Assembly: GCA_034429475.1 (NCBI GenBank)
Contig: DAOUGD010000171.1
Coordinates: 1 to 53,948 of the forward strand
Direction: 5' to 3'
Source of the DNA: JAKQHY01 sp034429475
GTDB taxonomy: Bacteria > Chloroflexota > Anaerolineae > B4-G1 > SLSP01
DNA: 53,948 nt
Below are positions 7,341 through 15,800 of this stretch, piece after piece. The position numbers were made by a program, and so were the translations under genes. The notes beneath the pieces were generated by a model that worked only from the letters and a program-made list of their open reading frames with translations, was not told the DNA's origin and did no database searches. Each line of letters opens with the position of its first letter. Within the stretch, counting starts at the first letter, position 1.

Positions 7341-9098
7341 ACTCACCCTTCCCCCCAACTGCGAGTCGTAAATCTCCTGGTAGATGGGGCTGGAGGCCAG
7401 CAGTTCAGCGTGGGTGCCTTCGGCGGCGATGCGGCCGTCGTCCAGCACCAGGATTTTGTCGGCGTTGAGCACGGTGCTGATGCGCTGCGCGATGACGATG
7501 CTGGTGCGCAAGGCGGCGTTCGGGCCGGTCAGTTCGTTCATGAGCTTTTCGAGGGCGTCTTGGATTTTGGTCTCCGTCTCCACGTCCACCGCGCTGGTGC
7601 TATCGTCGAGGATCAAGACGGCCGGCTGCATCAACAGCGCGCGGGCGATGGCGAGGCGCTGCTTCTGCCCGCCGGAGAGGTTGACGCCGCGCTGCCCGAT
7701 GACCGTGTCGTAGCCGTGGGGGAATTCGGTGATGAAGTCGTGCGCCTGCGCGGCTTTGGCGGCGGCCACTACTTCCTCGTCCGGCGCGTCGGGCCGCCCG
7801 TAGCGGATGTTATCGCGGATCGTCCCGCTGAACAGCACCGCTTCCTGCATGGCGACGCCGAAGTTGCGGCGCAGCGCCGCCTCGTCCACGTCGCGCACGT
7901 CCACGCCATCTATCGTTACACGACCTTCGGTCACGTCGTAGAAGCGCGGGATCAGGTGGATGAGACTGGACTTGCCCGCCCCGGTCGCGCCGAGGATAGC
8001 GACGGTCTGCCCCGGCTCGGCCACGAAGTTGAGGGCCTTGAGCACCGGGTCGCGCCCGTCGTGGTCGTAGCTGAAGGTGACGTTCTCGAAGGCTACCCGG
8101 CCCTGCGGCGCGAACTTCGTAAGCGCGTCTGGGCGATTCTGGACTTCCGGCACACTCCCCATCACTTCCTGGATGCGTTCCGCCGATGCCTGAGCGCGCG
8201 AGAAGCGCATCATCACCATGCTGACGAACATCAGGGACATCAACGCTTGCGTCAGGTAGTTGGCGAAGGCAATCAACGCGCCGACGTGCATTTCCCCCAG
8301 CATCACCTGCCGCCCGCCGAACCACAGCGCGCCCACCAGCCCCATATTCACCGTGATCATCATAAACGGGCCAGCAACGGCCACGGTGCGCGCCGCGCCG
8401 ACGGTGTGATCCATCAAGTTATCGTTGGCGCGGCCAAAGCGGGCGATCTCGTAGGCGGCGCGCACAAATGCCTTGACCACGCGCACACCGGAGAGGTTCT
8501 CCTGCATCACCGTGTTAAGGTTGTCGAGCTTATCCTGAACCTGAGCAAACAGCGGGTAGGCTTTGCGGATGACCCAGGTAAGCAGCGCGGCGATGATGGG
8601 CATCAGCACCACCAGCAGCAGCGCCAGGCGCGGGTTGGTGCGAACGGTCATAATCATACTGCCGACGAGTAGGAGTGGGGAGCGCACCATAATGCGCAGC
8701 AGCATCGAGACCATCTCCTGCACCTGGGTTACGTCGTTGGTCAGGCGGGTGATGAGTTGACCGGTTTCCAGGTCATCGAGGTTGCCGAAGGAGAGCGTCT
8801 GCGTTTTGCGGAAGAGCGCAGCGCGCAAATCGGCGCCGAAATGCTGCGAGGCCAGCATCGTGAAGACCGTGCAGCCCACGCCGCCAATCGCGCCGAGGAA
8901 GGCAAACCCGATCATCCACAGCCCCGTGGTGATGACGATGGACATGTCGAGCTGCGCCAGCCCTTCATCAACGATGCGCTGGATCATGCGCGGCTGCAAC
9001 AAATCCATCGCCACTTCCAGCACCATCAACAGCGGCGCCAACGTCGCCCACAGCCAGTATGGTTTGAGATAGCCCATTAAACTTTTGAGTGCTTTCAT
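7338..9098 (-). CDS. ABC exporter half-transporter, degenerate-site subunit
   Basis: A 586-residue permease-ATPase fusion that pairs with the subunit at 5334. Six membrane helices (about residues 15-300) precede a nucleotide-binding domain with Walker A GATGAGKS and a normal LSGGQ. The catalytic Glu after Walker B is Asp (LILDDSTS, D499) and the switch His is Gln (VIAQRIS, Q538); both changes are known from the TM287-type subunit of heterodimeric exporters. Start set at the ATG at 9098, preceded by AAAGGAG about 12 nt upstream; the upstream reading frame to 9176 is built from a palindromic repeat and is not coding. Lies downstream of marR-like gene and upstream of its partner. Confidence 0.93.
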   Translation of the reverse strand: MKALKSLMGYLKPYWLWATLAPLLMVLEVAMDLLQPRMIQRIVDEGLAQLDMSIVITTGLWMIGFAFLGAIGGVGCTVFTMLASQHFGADLRAALFRKTQTLSFGNLDDLETGQLITRLTNDVTQVQEMVSMLLRIMVRSPLLLVGSMIMTVRTNPRLALLLVVLMPIIAALLTWVIRKAYPLFAQVQDKLDNLNTVMQENLSGVRVVKAFVRAAYEIARFGRANDNLMDHTVGAARTVAVAGPFMMITVNMGLVGALWFGGRQVMLGEMHVGALIAFANYLTQALMSLMFVSMVMMRFSRAQASAERIQEVMGSVPEVQNRPDALTKFAPQGRVAFENVTFSYDHDGRDPVLKALNFVAEPGQTVAILGATGAGKSSLIHLIPRFYDVTEGRVTIDGVDVRDVDEAALRRNFGVAMQEAVLFSGTIRDNIRYGRPDAPDEEVVAAAKAAQAHDFITEFPHGYDTVIGQRGVNLSGGQKQRLAIARALLMQPAVLILDDSTSAVDVETETKIQDALEKLMNELTGPNAALRTSIVIAQRISTVLNADKILVLDDGRIAAEGTHAELLASSPIYQEIYDSQLGGRVS

Positions 9099-9131
9099 CG
9101 TTATGAATTGCTCCTTTGCGATTCTGTAGAA

Positions 9132-9215
9132 GGGGAAATGAGTAATGGGAAATGAGTAACGAGTAATGAGTAGCACTTTTTACTCATTTCTCATTACTTC
9201 TTACTCATTACCCTC
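9132..9215. repeat. Family D palindromic repeat, copy 1
   Basis: Tandem GAAATGAGTAATGG-type units, a CACTTTTT loop, then inverted ACTCATTTCTCATTAC-type units. A second full copy is at 48760-48840. It separates the MarR gene from the ABC genes and may form a strong hairpin in the mRNA. Confidence 0.85.
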
Positions 9216-9264
9216 ATCCTGATACTTTGCCAACTAACTATTTTCTCCAAAAAACATCGGATGC

Positions 9265-9720
9265 TTACCGCTCGCGTTGGCCGCCGGCGACGCGGAGCAG
9301 GTTGCTGCGCATGTGCAGGAAGAAACGGCGCAGCAGCACGCGCTCTTCGAGGGTGAAGTCCGCGAAAGTGTCGGCTTCCAGCGTGCGCCAGACCTGCTCC
9401 ATCTCGCTGCGGATGCTGCGCCCGGCCTCGGTGAGGTAGACGCGCGACACGCGCTGGTCTTCCGGGTCGGCGCGGCGCTCCACAAAGCCGGCCCTCTCCA
9501 TCCGCTGCACCATTTTGGTCATCGTGGCGGCCCGGACGTGCAACTGCGCTGCCAGTTCCCGGTGGGTTTGCCCATCCTGTCCCCACAGCGCAAAGAGGAC
9601 GTGCGGCTGGCCTTGATACAGCCCCAGCGCTTCCAACAGCGCGTCCGCCCGCGCGCGGTGTAACTTGCATACCTGGGCGAGCATAAAATCGAGCGTTTCG
9701 TGCTCTGCGTCTGAACCCAC
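9265..9720 (-). CDS. MarR-family transcriptional regulator
   Basis: A 151-residue winged-helix regulator. The HTH region reads HRELAAQLHVRAATMTKMVQ, followed by the wing with the MarR hallmark DPEDQRVSRVYLTEAG. It is first in a minus-strand set with the two ABC exporter subunits and probably represses them until a ligand binds. The start was set at the GTG at 9720, which has AGAGGAG 6 nt upstream; the longer frame starts with a TTG at 9750 inside a family A repeat. No operator could be picked out with certainty upstream, because that region is filled by repeats. Confidence 0.9.
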   Translation of the reverse strand: MGSDAEHETLDFMLAQVCKLHRARADALLEALGLYQGQPHVLFALWGQDGQTHRELAAQLHVRAATMTKMVQRMERAGFVERRADPEDQRVSRVYLTEAGRSIRSEMEQVWRTLEADTFADFTLEERVLLRRFFLHMRSNLLRVAGGQRER

Positions 9721-9744
9721 CTGCTGCTCCTCTCTTGAAAATGG

Positions 9745-9808
9745 CCTCAACGGATTGAACGGATTAAACGGAAAGAATATCCGTTAAATTCTGTTACATC
9801 CGTTGAGG
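9745..9808. repeat. Family A palindromic element, full intergenic copy
   Basis: Left arm CCTCAACGGATTGAACGG plus ATTAAACGG; right arm, inverted, TCCGTTAAATTC to ATCCGTTGAGG. The imperfect stem is about 28 bp with an A-rich loop. It lies directly upstream of the MarR gene, within its probable 5' leader. Confidence 0.85.
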
Positions 9809-9892
9809 ATGAATTTTGATGTAATTAGTTAGACGGCTAATATTTCGATGGCGAAATTATAGCAGGGGTTGTGAATTTGACAAGAGGGGAAA

Positions 9893-9947
9893 ATAAAACG
9901 TAAAACGCGAAGCGTAATGCTTTTACGTTTCACGTTTTACGTTTTAT
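9893..9947. repeat. Family B palindromic repeat, copy 2 / possible terminator
   Basis: A near-perfect stem of about 24 bp (TAAAACGTAAAACGCGAAGC paired with its inverted form) just downstream of the DUF4405 gene on the minus strand, where a terminator is expected. Related to the copy at 4123. Confidence 0.75.
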
Positions 9948-9975
9948 TGATCTGAATTAGCTTTCTGGCGTGATT

Positions 9976-10911
9976 TTATGCCGTCTCGGAGAAATCGCAG
10001 ATGCCGTTGTCGTTTTTATCTGTATAACGGCGGCAGCGACCGGGGTAAGGGTCATTGACCAGGCCGTGCGGGCAGCGGGTGGTCGGGCGCGAGGTTGAAG
10101 GGCTTGTCGCGGCGGCGACCGTTGGCGTCGGCTGCGCCACGACCTCTACGGCGGCTTCCGTGCTTTCGGCGGCGACGGCTGCCGGAGTACTCGTGGCGGT
10201 GGGCGCCACAGTACTCTGAGCAACAATAGCGGTATTCTGGACGATGGCGACGGTATCTGTGTCCTGAGCAATCGCAGCAGCCTCGGCCGTCTCATCATCC
10301 GCCTCCCATTGCGGATTGCACTTCCCCAGGAGCGCCGCTGCACACACCGCGCCGCAGCCGAGGACGAGGAACTGCCGTCGGTTGAGCGTCGCCTGCGCCG
10401 CGCGCTGGGGAGCCGGGACGGGGGCCGTTGGCGCGCTCACCGGCGTGCGCGCCATCCCCAGGACGTGACATTTTACTGCGTTGACGAGCCACTTCCCATG
10501 CAACCCCAACTTGACGATGAGCAGCGTCAAAGTCCCATACGAGACATACTTGTGGAACGTCGCCAGCAAGAGGTAGGGCGTACCGCGAAAATCGAACAAC
10601 GGCAGGGCCGTTTGTGACATCAAGATGCCGCTGCCGATGATGCTGAGAAATCCGGCGAGCAGGGCGGTGTCCAGCCCATAGTAATGGCGTACTTGCTGCG
10701 GCGTCTTGCGATTCAGCTTGGCGGTCACGGCGACAATCCAGGGCCAGTGGCGCAGGATGTGGATGGCAATGGCGACGCCGATAACCAGTCCCAACCATTC
10801 GTGGATCGCCATCCCCGTGAGGAAAGGCTTCAAAGAGACCAGAAACGCGCCGGCCAGCGCGATATCCAGGAACAAATTAGCTTTTGTACGGTTCGTTTTA
10901 TGGTTACGCAT
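9976..10911 (-). CDS. DUF4405-type membrane protein with internal Tat-like motif and exported tail
   Basis: A 311-residue protein. Four membrane helices lie in residues ~12-150 and contain candidate heme-ligand histidines (H37 in AIHEWLG, H51 in AIHIL, H120 in TFHKYV, H138 in LGLHGKW), as in cytochrome-b-like DUF4405 proteins. After a Pro/Ala linker comes LNRRQFLVLGCG (R178, R179) followed by a hydrophobic stretch, which looks like a twin-arginine signal placed inside the protein. The tail is a Thr/Ala/Val-rich linker ending in CPHGLVNDPYPGRCRRY and DKNDNGICDFSE, a Cys-pair and Ca-site-like motif. Strong AGGAGAG before the ATG. Divergent from the Cys-rich/ICMT/TetR operon, perhaps under the same control. 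Probably membrane electron transfer. Confidence 0.75.
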   Translation of the reverse strand: MRNHKTNRTKANLFLDIALAGAFLVSLKPFLTGMAIHEWLGLVIGVAIAIHILRHWPWIVAVTAKLNRKTPQQVRHYYGLDTALLAGFLSIIGSGILMSQTALPLFDFRGTPYLLLATFHKYVSYGTLTLLIVKLGLHGKWLVNAVKCHVLGMARTPVSAPTAPVPAPQRAAQATLNRRQFLVLGCGAVCAAALLGKCNPQWEADDETAEAAAIAQDTDTVAIVQNTAIVAQSTVAPTATSTPAAVAAESTEAAVEVVAQPTPTVAAATSPSTSRPTTRCPHGLVNDPYPGRCRRYTDKNDNGICDFSETA

Positions 10912-11026
10912 AGGTTCTCTCCTGTTGTTTGATTATACAGCATTAGCATACCAGGTCTTGTTGAAAGAATTCCAAGAGCGCGCTGAGAGTTCACTGAGAG
11001 ATGATGGAACAGTCACTATGACTCCT

Positions 11027-11054
11027 TTGACAACTGAGCGGGGGTGGGTAAAAT
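11027..11054 (+). promoter_or_regulatory. Sigma70-type promoter of the Cys-rich/ICMT/TetR operon
   Basis: TTGACA (11027-11032), 16-bp spacer, TAAAAT (11049-11054). The same two hexamers with the same spacing occur before the DeoR gene at 50582. The likely transcription start falls inside the TetR-type dyad just downstream. Confidence 0.7.
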
Positions 11055-11058
11055 AATA

Positions 11059-11072
11059 ACTGACTGGTCAGT
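11059..11072. promoter_or_regulatory. Candidate TetR operator
   Basis: ACTGACTGGTCAGT: a dyad with 6-bp arms (ACTGAC/GTCAGT) and a TG centre, 5 nt downstream of the -10 box. TetR-family operators are typically such palindromes, and the third gene of this operon encodes a TetR regulator, so autoregulation is the simplest reading. Confidence 0.7.
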
Positions 11073-11116
11073 AAGTTATTTAAGAGTCAACCATAGTTAC
11101 TTGAGGAGGTAACACA

Positions 11117-11566
11117 ATGACACGATTTCATGGCGTGATGAGCGTTACGTTGGTTGGAATTGCCATCGGCATTGCGCTTTGGGTATTGGTCCCGGTCGCC
11201 TGGGGCTGGGCGGCGGGGTATGTCGCGCTCTGTGGGGTGGGGATGGGCGCGATTCTTTACGCCTATTGCGCCAAGTGCCCATGCAAGCAATGCTGCGCGC
11301 ACGTTCTGCCGGGGATGATCGCCGGGCGGTTCCCGCGCAAGCCGGGGCCGTATTCCACTGCCGAACAGGTCGCCGTAGTCGTCGTGCTGCTGCTGATCCT
11401 CGGTCTGCCGCAACTCTGGCTTTGGCGGAACGTGACGGCGGGTTTTGTCTTTTGGGCGCTGACCGCCATCGCCGCCATCCAAATCCTCGCCTTCATCTGC
11501 GGCAGATGCCCCAATATTCATTGCCCGGTGGGGAAGATGCGAGGGGGTGAGGGTAAGCAATGTTAG
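11117..11566 (+). CDS. Small Cys-rich four-TM membrane protein
   Basis: A 149-residue membrane protein, not recognised as a named family. Hydrophobic segments are visible at about residues 8-28, 31-48, 83-101 and 108-126. The loop after the second carries CAKCPCKQCCAHVLPG, and the C-terminus CGRCPNIHCPVG: eight closely spaced cysteines in two clusters, likely on the same face of the membrane, suited to metal or Fe-S binding or to redox chemistry. Excellent GAGGAGGT site before the ATG. First gene of an operon with an ICMT-like methyltransferase (7-nt overlap) and TetR. It may work with the divergent DUF4405 protein, which is also membrane-redox in character (inference). Confidence 0.75.
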   Translation: MTRFHGVMSVTLVGIAIGIALWVLVPVAWGWAAGYVALCGVGMGAILYAYCAKCPCKQCCAHVLPGMIAGRFPRKPGPYSTAEQVAVVVVLLLILGLPQLWLWRNVTAGFVFWALTAIAAIQILAFICGRCPNIHCPVGKMRGGEGKQC

Positions 11567-12168
11567 GTTGGCTAAATTTCGCAGTATTGATCGTTTCTTC
11601 GATTACTTTCTCGGTGTTGTATGTGTTCAGCGTGCGCCCGGCGCATCTGGAACAGAAGATTGGGGAGAAGGCTTACCGGCGTTGTGGACAATATCGCATG
11701 GTCGGGATAATCCCGATGGGGATCGCCGCCGTCAACTACGTGCTCTATCACTGGTATCCGCTGCCCATTGACCCGCTGCCTGCCCGCTTCCCCTGGCCCT
11801 ACTGGGTCAGCGTGGTGCTCGCCGCCATCATCGGCATTCCGGCAATGGGGCTGATGATCTGGGGCGTGCGCGACGCCGGCAGTGAGGCGCTGGCGTCCGA
11901 CAAGTCGCACACGATGTACGGCGGTATCTACAACAAAATCCGCCACCCGCAGGCTGCGGGCGAGGCGCCGATCTGGATTGTGATAGCCTTGTTGGTTAAC
12001 TCACCTTTCCTGGCTATCTTTTCCCTGGTGTATTTGGGCGTGTGGTACTGGTGGAGTGTGGAAGAGGAGAGGGATTTGCTCCTGCGCTACGGGCAAGCCT
12101 ATGCCGACTACTGCGCGCGCACCGGGATGTTCTGGCCGAGGCGTCAGGGAGTGAACAATGTCCCCTAA
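11560..12168 (+). CDS. ICMT/PEMT-like membrane methyltransferase
   Basis: A 202-residue protein with about five membrane helices. The C-terminal half carries the isoprenylcysteine carboxyl methyltransferase/PEMT pattern: GGIYNKIRHPQAAGE, then a hydrophobic hairpin, then EEERDLLLRYGQAYADYCARTGMFWP. In that family these residues bind S-adenosylmethionine and the substrate head group; bacterial members methylate diverse lipids or small molecules, so the substrate is open. It overlaps the Cys-rich gene by 7 nt and the TetR gene by 11 nt, so the three are translationally coupled. Confidence 0.8.
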   Translation: MLGWLNFAVLIVSSITFSVLYVFSVRPAHLEQKIGEKAYRRCGQYRMVGIIPMGIAAVNYVLYHWYPLPIDPLPARFPWPYWVSVVLAAIIGIPAMGLMIWGVRDAGSEALASDKSHTMYGGIYNKIRHPQAAGEAPIWIVIALLVNSPFLAIFSLVYLGVWYWWSVEEERDLLLRYGQAYADYCARTGMFWPRRQGVNNVP

Positions 12169-12748
12169 ACCTAACGTCACTGAAGAACGCACCGAACAAA
12201 TCATTGAAGCGGCCCTCAAGGTCTTTGCCGAGCACGGCGTGGAAAAGGCTCGCATGGAAGACATCGGCGCGGAGGCCGGATTGAGCAAGGCGACGCTGTA
12301 CCTGTACTTCAAGACCAAAGACGCGCTGATCGGGGTGATTTTGCGGCGGCTGTTTGCGTCCATGCTGCACGGTTTTCGGACCCCGGCGGCGAGTGCCGAC
12401 CCAGTCAAGGAGCAACTGCGCCAATTTGCCGCCCGCCTGGTGGCCGAATTACGTCGGATGCGGCCCTTGCTCCCCTTGCTCTACGAATTTTACGCGATGG
12501 GTCTGCGCAAATCCGCCGCCCGCGAGGTGCTAGGGGAGTTTGTGGCGGAATTCATCGCCATCCTCGCGCCGGTGATTGAGCAGGGCGTGGCAAGCGGCGA
12601 ATTGCGCGCCGTGGACGCCGAAAAAGTCGCCATCGCCCTGGCGGCGCTGCTCGAAGGGACGCTGCTGTTGTGGGCCTTTGCGCCGGAGCGCGTGGATTTG
12701 GAAGCGCAGATTTTGTATGGGACGGAATTGCTGCTCGGTGCATTGTAA
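12158..12748 (+). CDS. TetR-family transcriptional regulator
   Basis: A 196-residue regulator. The N-terminal HTH is clear: IIEAALKVFAEHGVEKARM then IGAEAGLSKATLYLYFKTKD. Residues ~70-190 form the variable helical ligand domain (TetR C-terminal type with LLPLLYEFYAMGL and ALAALLEGTLLLWAF). Last gene of the operon, overlapping the methyltransferase by 11 nt, followed by a terminator. It probably binds the dyad at 11059 and represses its own operon, perhaps also the divergent DUF4405 gene. Confidence 0.92.
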   Translation: MSPKPNVTEERTEQIIEAALKVFAEHGVEKARMEDIGAEAGLSKATLYLYFKTKDALIGVILRRLFASMLHGFRTPAASADPVKEQLRQFAARLVAELRRMRPLLPLLYEFYAMGLRKSAAREVLGEFVAEFIAILAPVIEQGVASGELRAVDAEKVAIALAALLEGTLLLWAFAPERVDLEAQILYGTELLLGAL

Positions 12749-12749
12749 G

Positions 12750-12788
12750 CACACTCGCCCCTCGGTTTGAGCTTGAGGGGCGAGTGTG
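12750..12788. terminator. Bidirectional hairpin terminator
   Basis: A perfect 14-bp stem (CACACTCGCCCCTC and its inverse) with an 11-nt loop between the converging TetR and large surface-protein genes. Confidence 0.8.
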
Positions 12789-12808
12789 GTTGTCAGGGAT
12801 GGATCAGA

Positions 12809-15800
12809 CTAAAACCTGGCGTTGCGGGATATATTCGGCAATAGGATGCGATAGATGCGCCGCACGATGCCCAAGCGCAGGCGGGCGGTGTCGCTTTCTG
12901 CGTGCGCCTGGGTGATGATATCGCCGACGCGGTTCAGGGGACGCACGGTCCAGGTCACGGTGTAGGTTTCGCCGGCTTTCAGATGGAGCTTGGGTTCCAC
13001 CGGCGAGGTGACATACCCCCAGCCGTAATCCCCGCCCATCGTCACCGAGAAGCCCCCTGTCACACCGACCAACGCCGTGTCCGCCGGGATACTGCCCGTC
13101 AGCACCACGCCGGTTTGCGAGCCGCCGCTGACGTTGGTGAGGACAAAGGTGTACGTAATCAACTCATTCCCGGTCACAAAATCCAGCGCGCCGGCTAGTG
13201 GGTTGGGCCAGAGTTCTACTGCGGCTGTCGCTGTGTGGATGACGCTTTCGTCGGTGATGGTCGCCGTCAGGTTAGCCGTGCCGGGGACGACGCCGGCGAC
13301 GTAGCGGGCGGTCCCGGCGCCAGCGGCGTCCAGCGTCGCTGTGATGGGGCTGGCGTAGAAACCGTGCGTCCACGTCACCGTCACGACGCGGCCGGCGAAG
13401 GGCGCGCCATTGCCGGTTGCCGTCGTCGCGGTGAAGCGGAGCGCGACTTCATCCAGGCCGTTGGCGTACACGGCGGCGGGCTGCGCGGTGAGGGTGAAAG
13501 CGGCCAGACGGATGTCCTGGAACGTCGCTGTCAAGATTTTGTTGCCATTCATCAAGATGCTGGCCGGGTTCGCCGTCCCGGTGGCGGCGCCGCTCCAACC
13601 CACGAACGCTGAGCCGGGCTGCGCCGTCGCGGTGACCAGGGCCGTCGTCCCGCTAACGTAAGTATGGTCGCCCACACCCGGCGCGACCGTCCCCTGCCCG
13701 TCGCCCGCCAGTGCAATGTGCAGCGTGTAGACGGGTTCCGGCGTGACGGTGATGGTAAACTCGGCGGCAGCGTTCAGGGCGCCATCGCTGACACGGAGTG
13801 CGGCGGTGTAGACGCCTGCCGCCTCCGGCGTCCAGGCGAACGCGCCGCCCGGCGTAACGGCCCCGACCGAGCCGGCATCCAGTGTGAACGTGAGTGGGTT
13901 AACCGGAATGTCGGCGTCGCTGGCAGTCGCCGTAAAGCTCACGGTTGCGCCGAGTTGCACGAGGCGATCCGCCAGTGCGCCCAGGATGGGCGCGGCATTA
14001 ACTTCGGCCACGGTGATACTTACTATCTCGCTGTCTACCAGCGCGCCGTCGCTCACTTGGATGGTAGCCGTGAAGACGCCGGGGCCGTCCACTTCGGCGG
14101 GCGTCCAGGTGAAGATGCCGCCCTCTGTGATGCTGCCCACCGAGCCGGCGGCCAGGGTGAAGGTGAGGGATTGAGTGGGGATGTCGGTATCCGTCGCGGC
14201 AGCGGTGAAAGTCAGCAGCGTCAACTCAGCCACCGCCCTGTCGCCAATGGCCGCCAGGACGGGGGCGGTGTTGACTTCGGCGACGGTGATGGTAAAGGTT
14301 TCGCTGGCTTCCAGCGCGCCATCACTGACGCGGACGGTGGCGGTATAGACGCCGGGGCCTTGCGCCTCGGTGGGCATCCAGGTGAAGACGCCGCCCGGTG
14401 TGAGCGCGCCCACCGAACCGGCGTCCAGACTGTAGACGAGGGGCGGATAGCCGTTGGCATCGCTGGCCGTTGCGGTGAAGACCAGTGTGACCAGCTCATC
14501 GGTTGCCTGGTCGCTAATGACATTCAGCGCCGGCGCGACATTGGACGCAACCGTATACGTGACGGCCGCGCTGCCGGTTTGCCCCATGCCGCTGAACGCG
14601 GCGGTGTTGACGACGACCTCGTCGTAGCTGGCGGTCTGGGTGACGGTGAAGGTGAACGTGAGGACTTCGCGGGCGGTCAGCAGGCCGTTCCAGGCGACCC
14701 CGCCAGGGCCGGCCTGCGCGCCGGTCGGCTGCGTCACCCAGGCATTGAAGACCATCTGGGCGGGCAACGTGTCGGTCAGCATCACTGCCGGATCGTCAGT
14801 CTCACCGGTGTTGGTGAGCGTCAGGGTGTAGGTGAGGCCCTGGTACGGATTGGGCGTCGGGTCGCTGACGGTCTTGTGCAGCGCCAGGTGGCGCGCTACC
14901 GTGAAGGCGCGGGGCGCACTGGCCGGGAGGCTCAGCAGGAAGCTCTCCGCGCGCGCGGTGTTCAGGACCACAGTATCCGGCGGCAATATCCGCACGCGCA
15001 CCGGGATCGTGACTGTGACTGGTTGAGTCGGTGAGACGACTAGATGGGTCGCCAGTGTGGGCGGGACGCTGCCGGCGATGCCGGCAGTGGGCGGGAAGAC
15101 GGTAATGGGGCCGACGAAGTCCACTTCCGGCGGCAGCGTATCCAGGAGCGTAATCTCGGAAATCTCCGGCCCGGTCCCGCGTAACGTCAGGGTGTAGGTG
15201 ATGAGTTGGCCGGGGGCCGGCGCCGGTTCGCTGACTGTCTGGTGCAAATCCAGGCGGCGCTGCGGGATGGCCGCCACGCCGAGGGGAATGTGCGTATCTG
15301 CGGTGAACACCATCGTGGTGGTCACGCTCTCGTCGGCAAGGTCTACCACCGCCAGCGTCGTGGGATCCCACGCGCTACCGGCGTTTGGATAGCCCACATA
15401 AGCCTTATGGCCGGCGATTGCGAGGGTATCCACGCCGAACAACTGGCTGCCGGTCTGATGCGGCACGGTCGCCACCCCGCCGGCCTCCAGGTGGACCTGA
15501 CTGGGGCCGGTGATCGCCAGGATGCCCACGCGGTCGCCGGTGTTCGTGCCGGTGATGTCATTCGTGCGTAGATTATTGATCGAAAGATAGGCTTTGTCGC
15601 CGGCGGCGTTGAAGGCCACCGATTGCACGCCCGGATAGATGAGGTCCCCGCCGCCGGAATCATAGAACTCGTAAGGGGTCCCATGCGCGCCTGTGACCAA
15701 CCCGGTAAACGTCAGCACGCCCGGCGCGACGATCTGGTAAATGCCCACCGTGCTGGTGGCGACGTCGCAGACGATGACCGTCTGCCCATCCGGCGCGATG

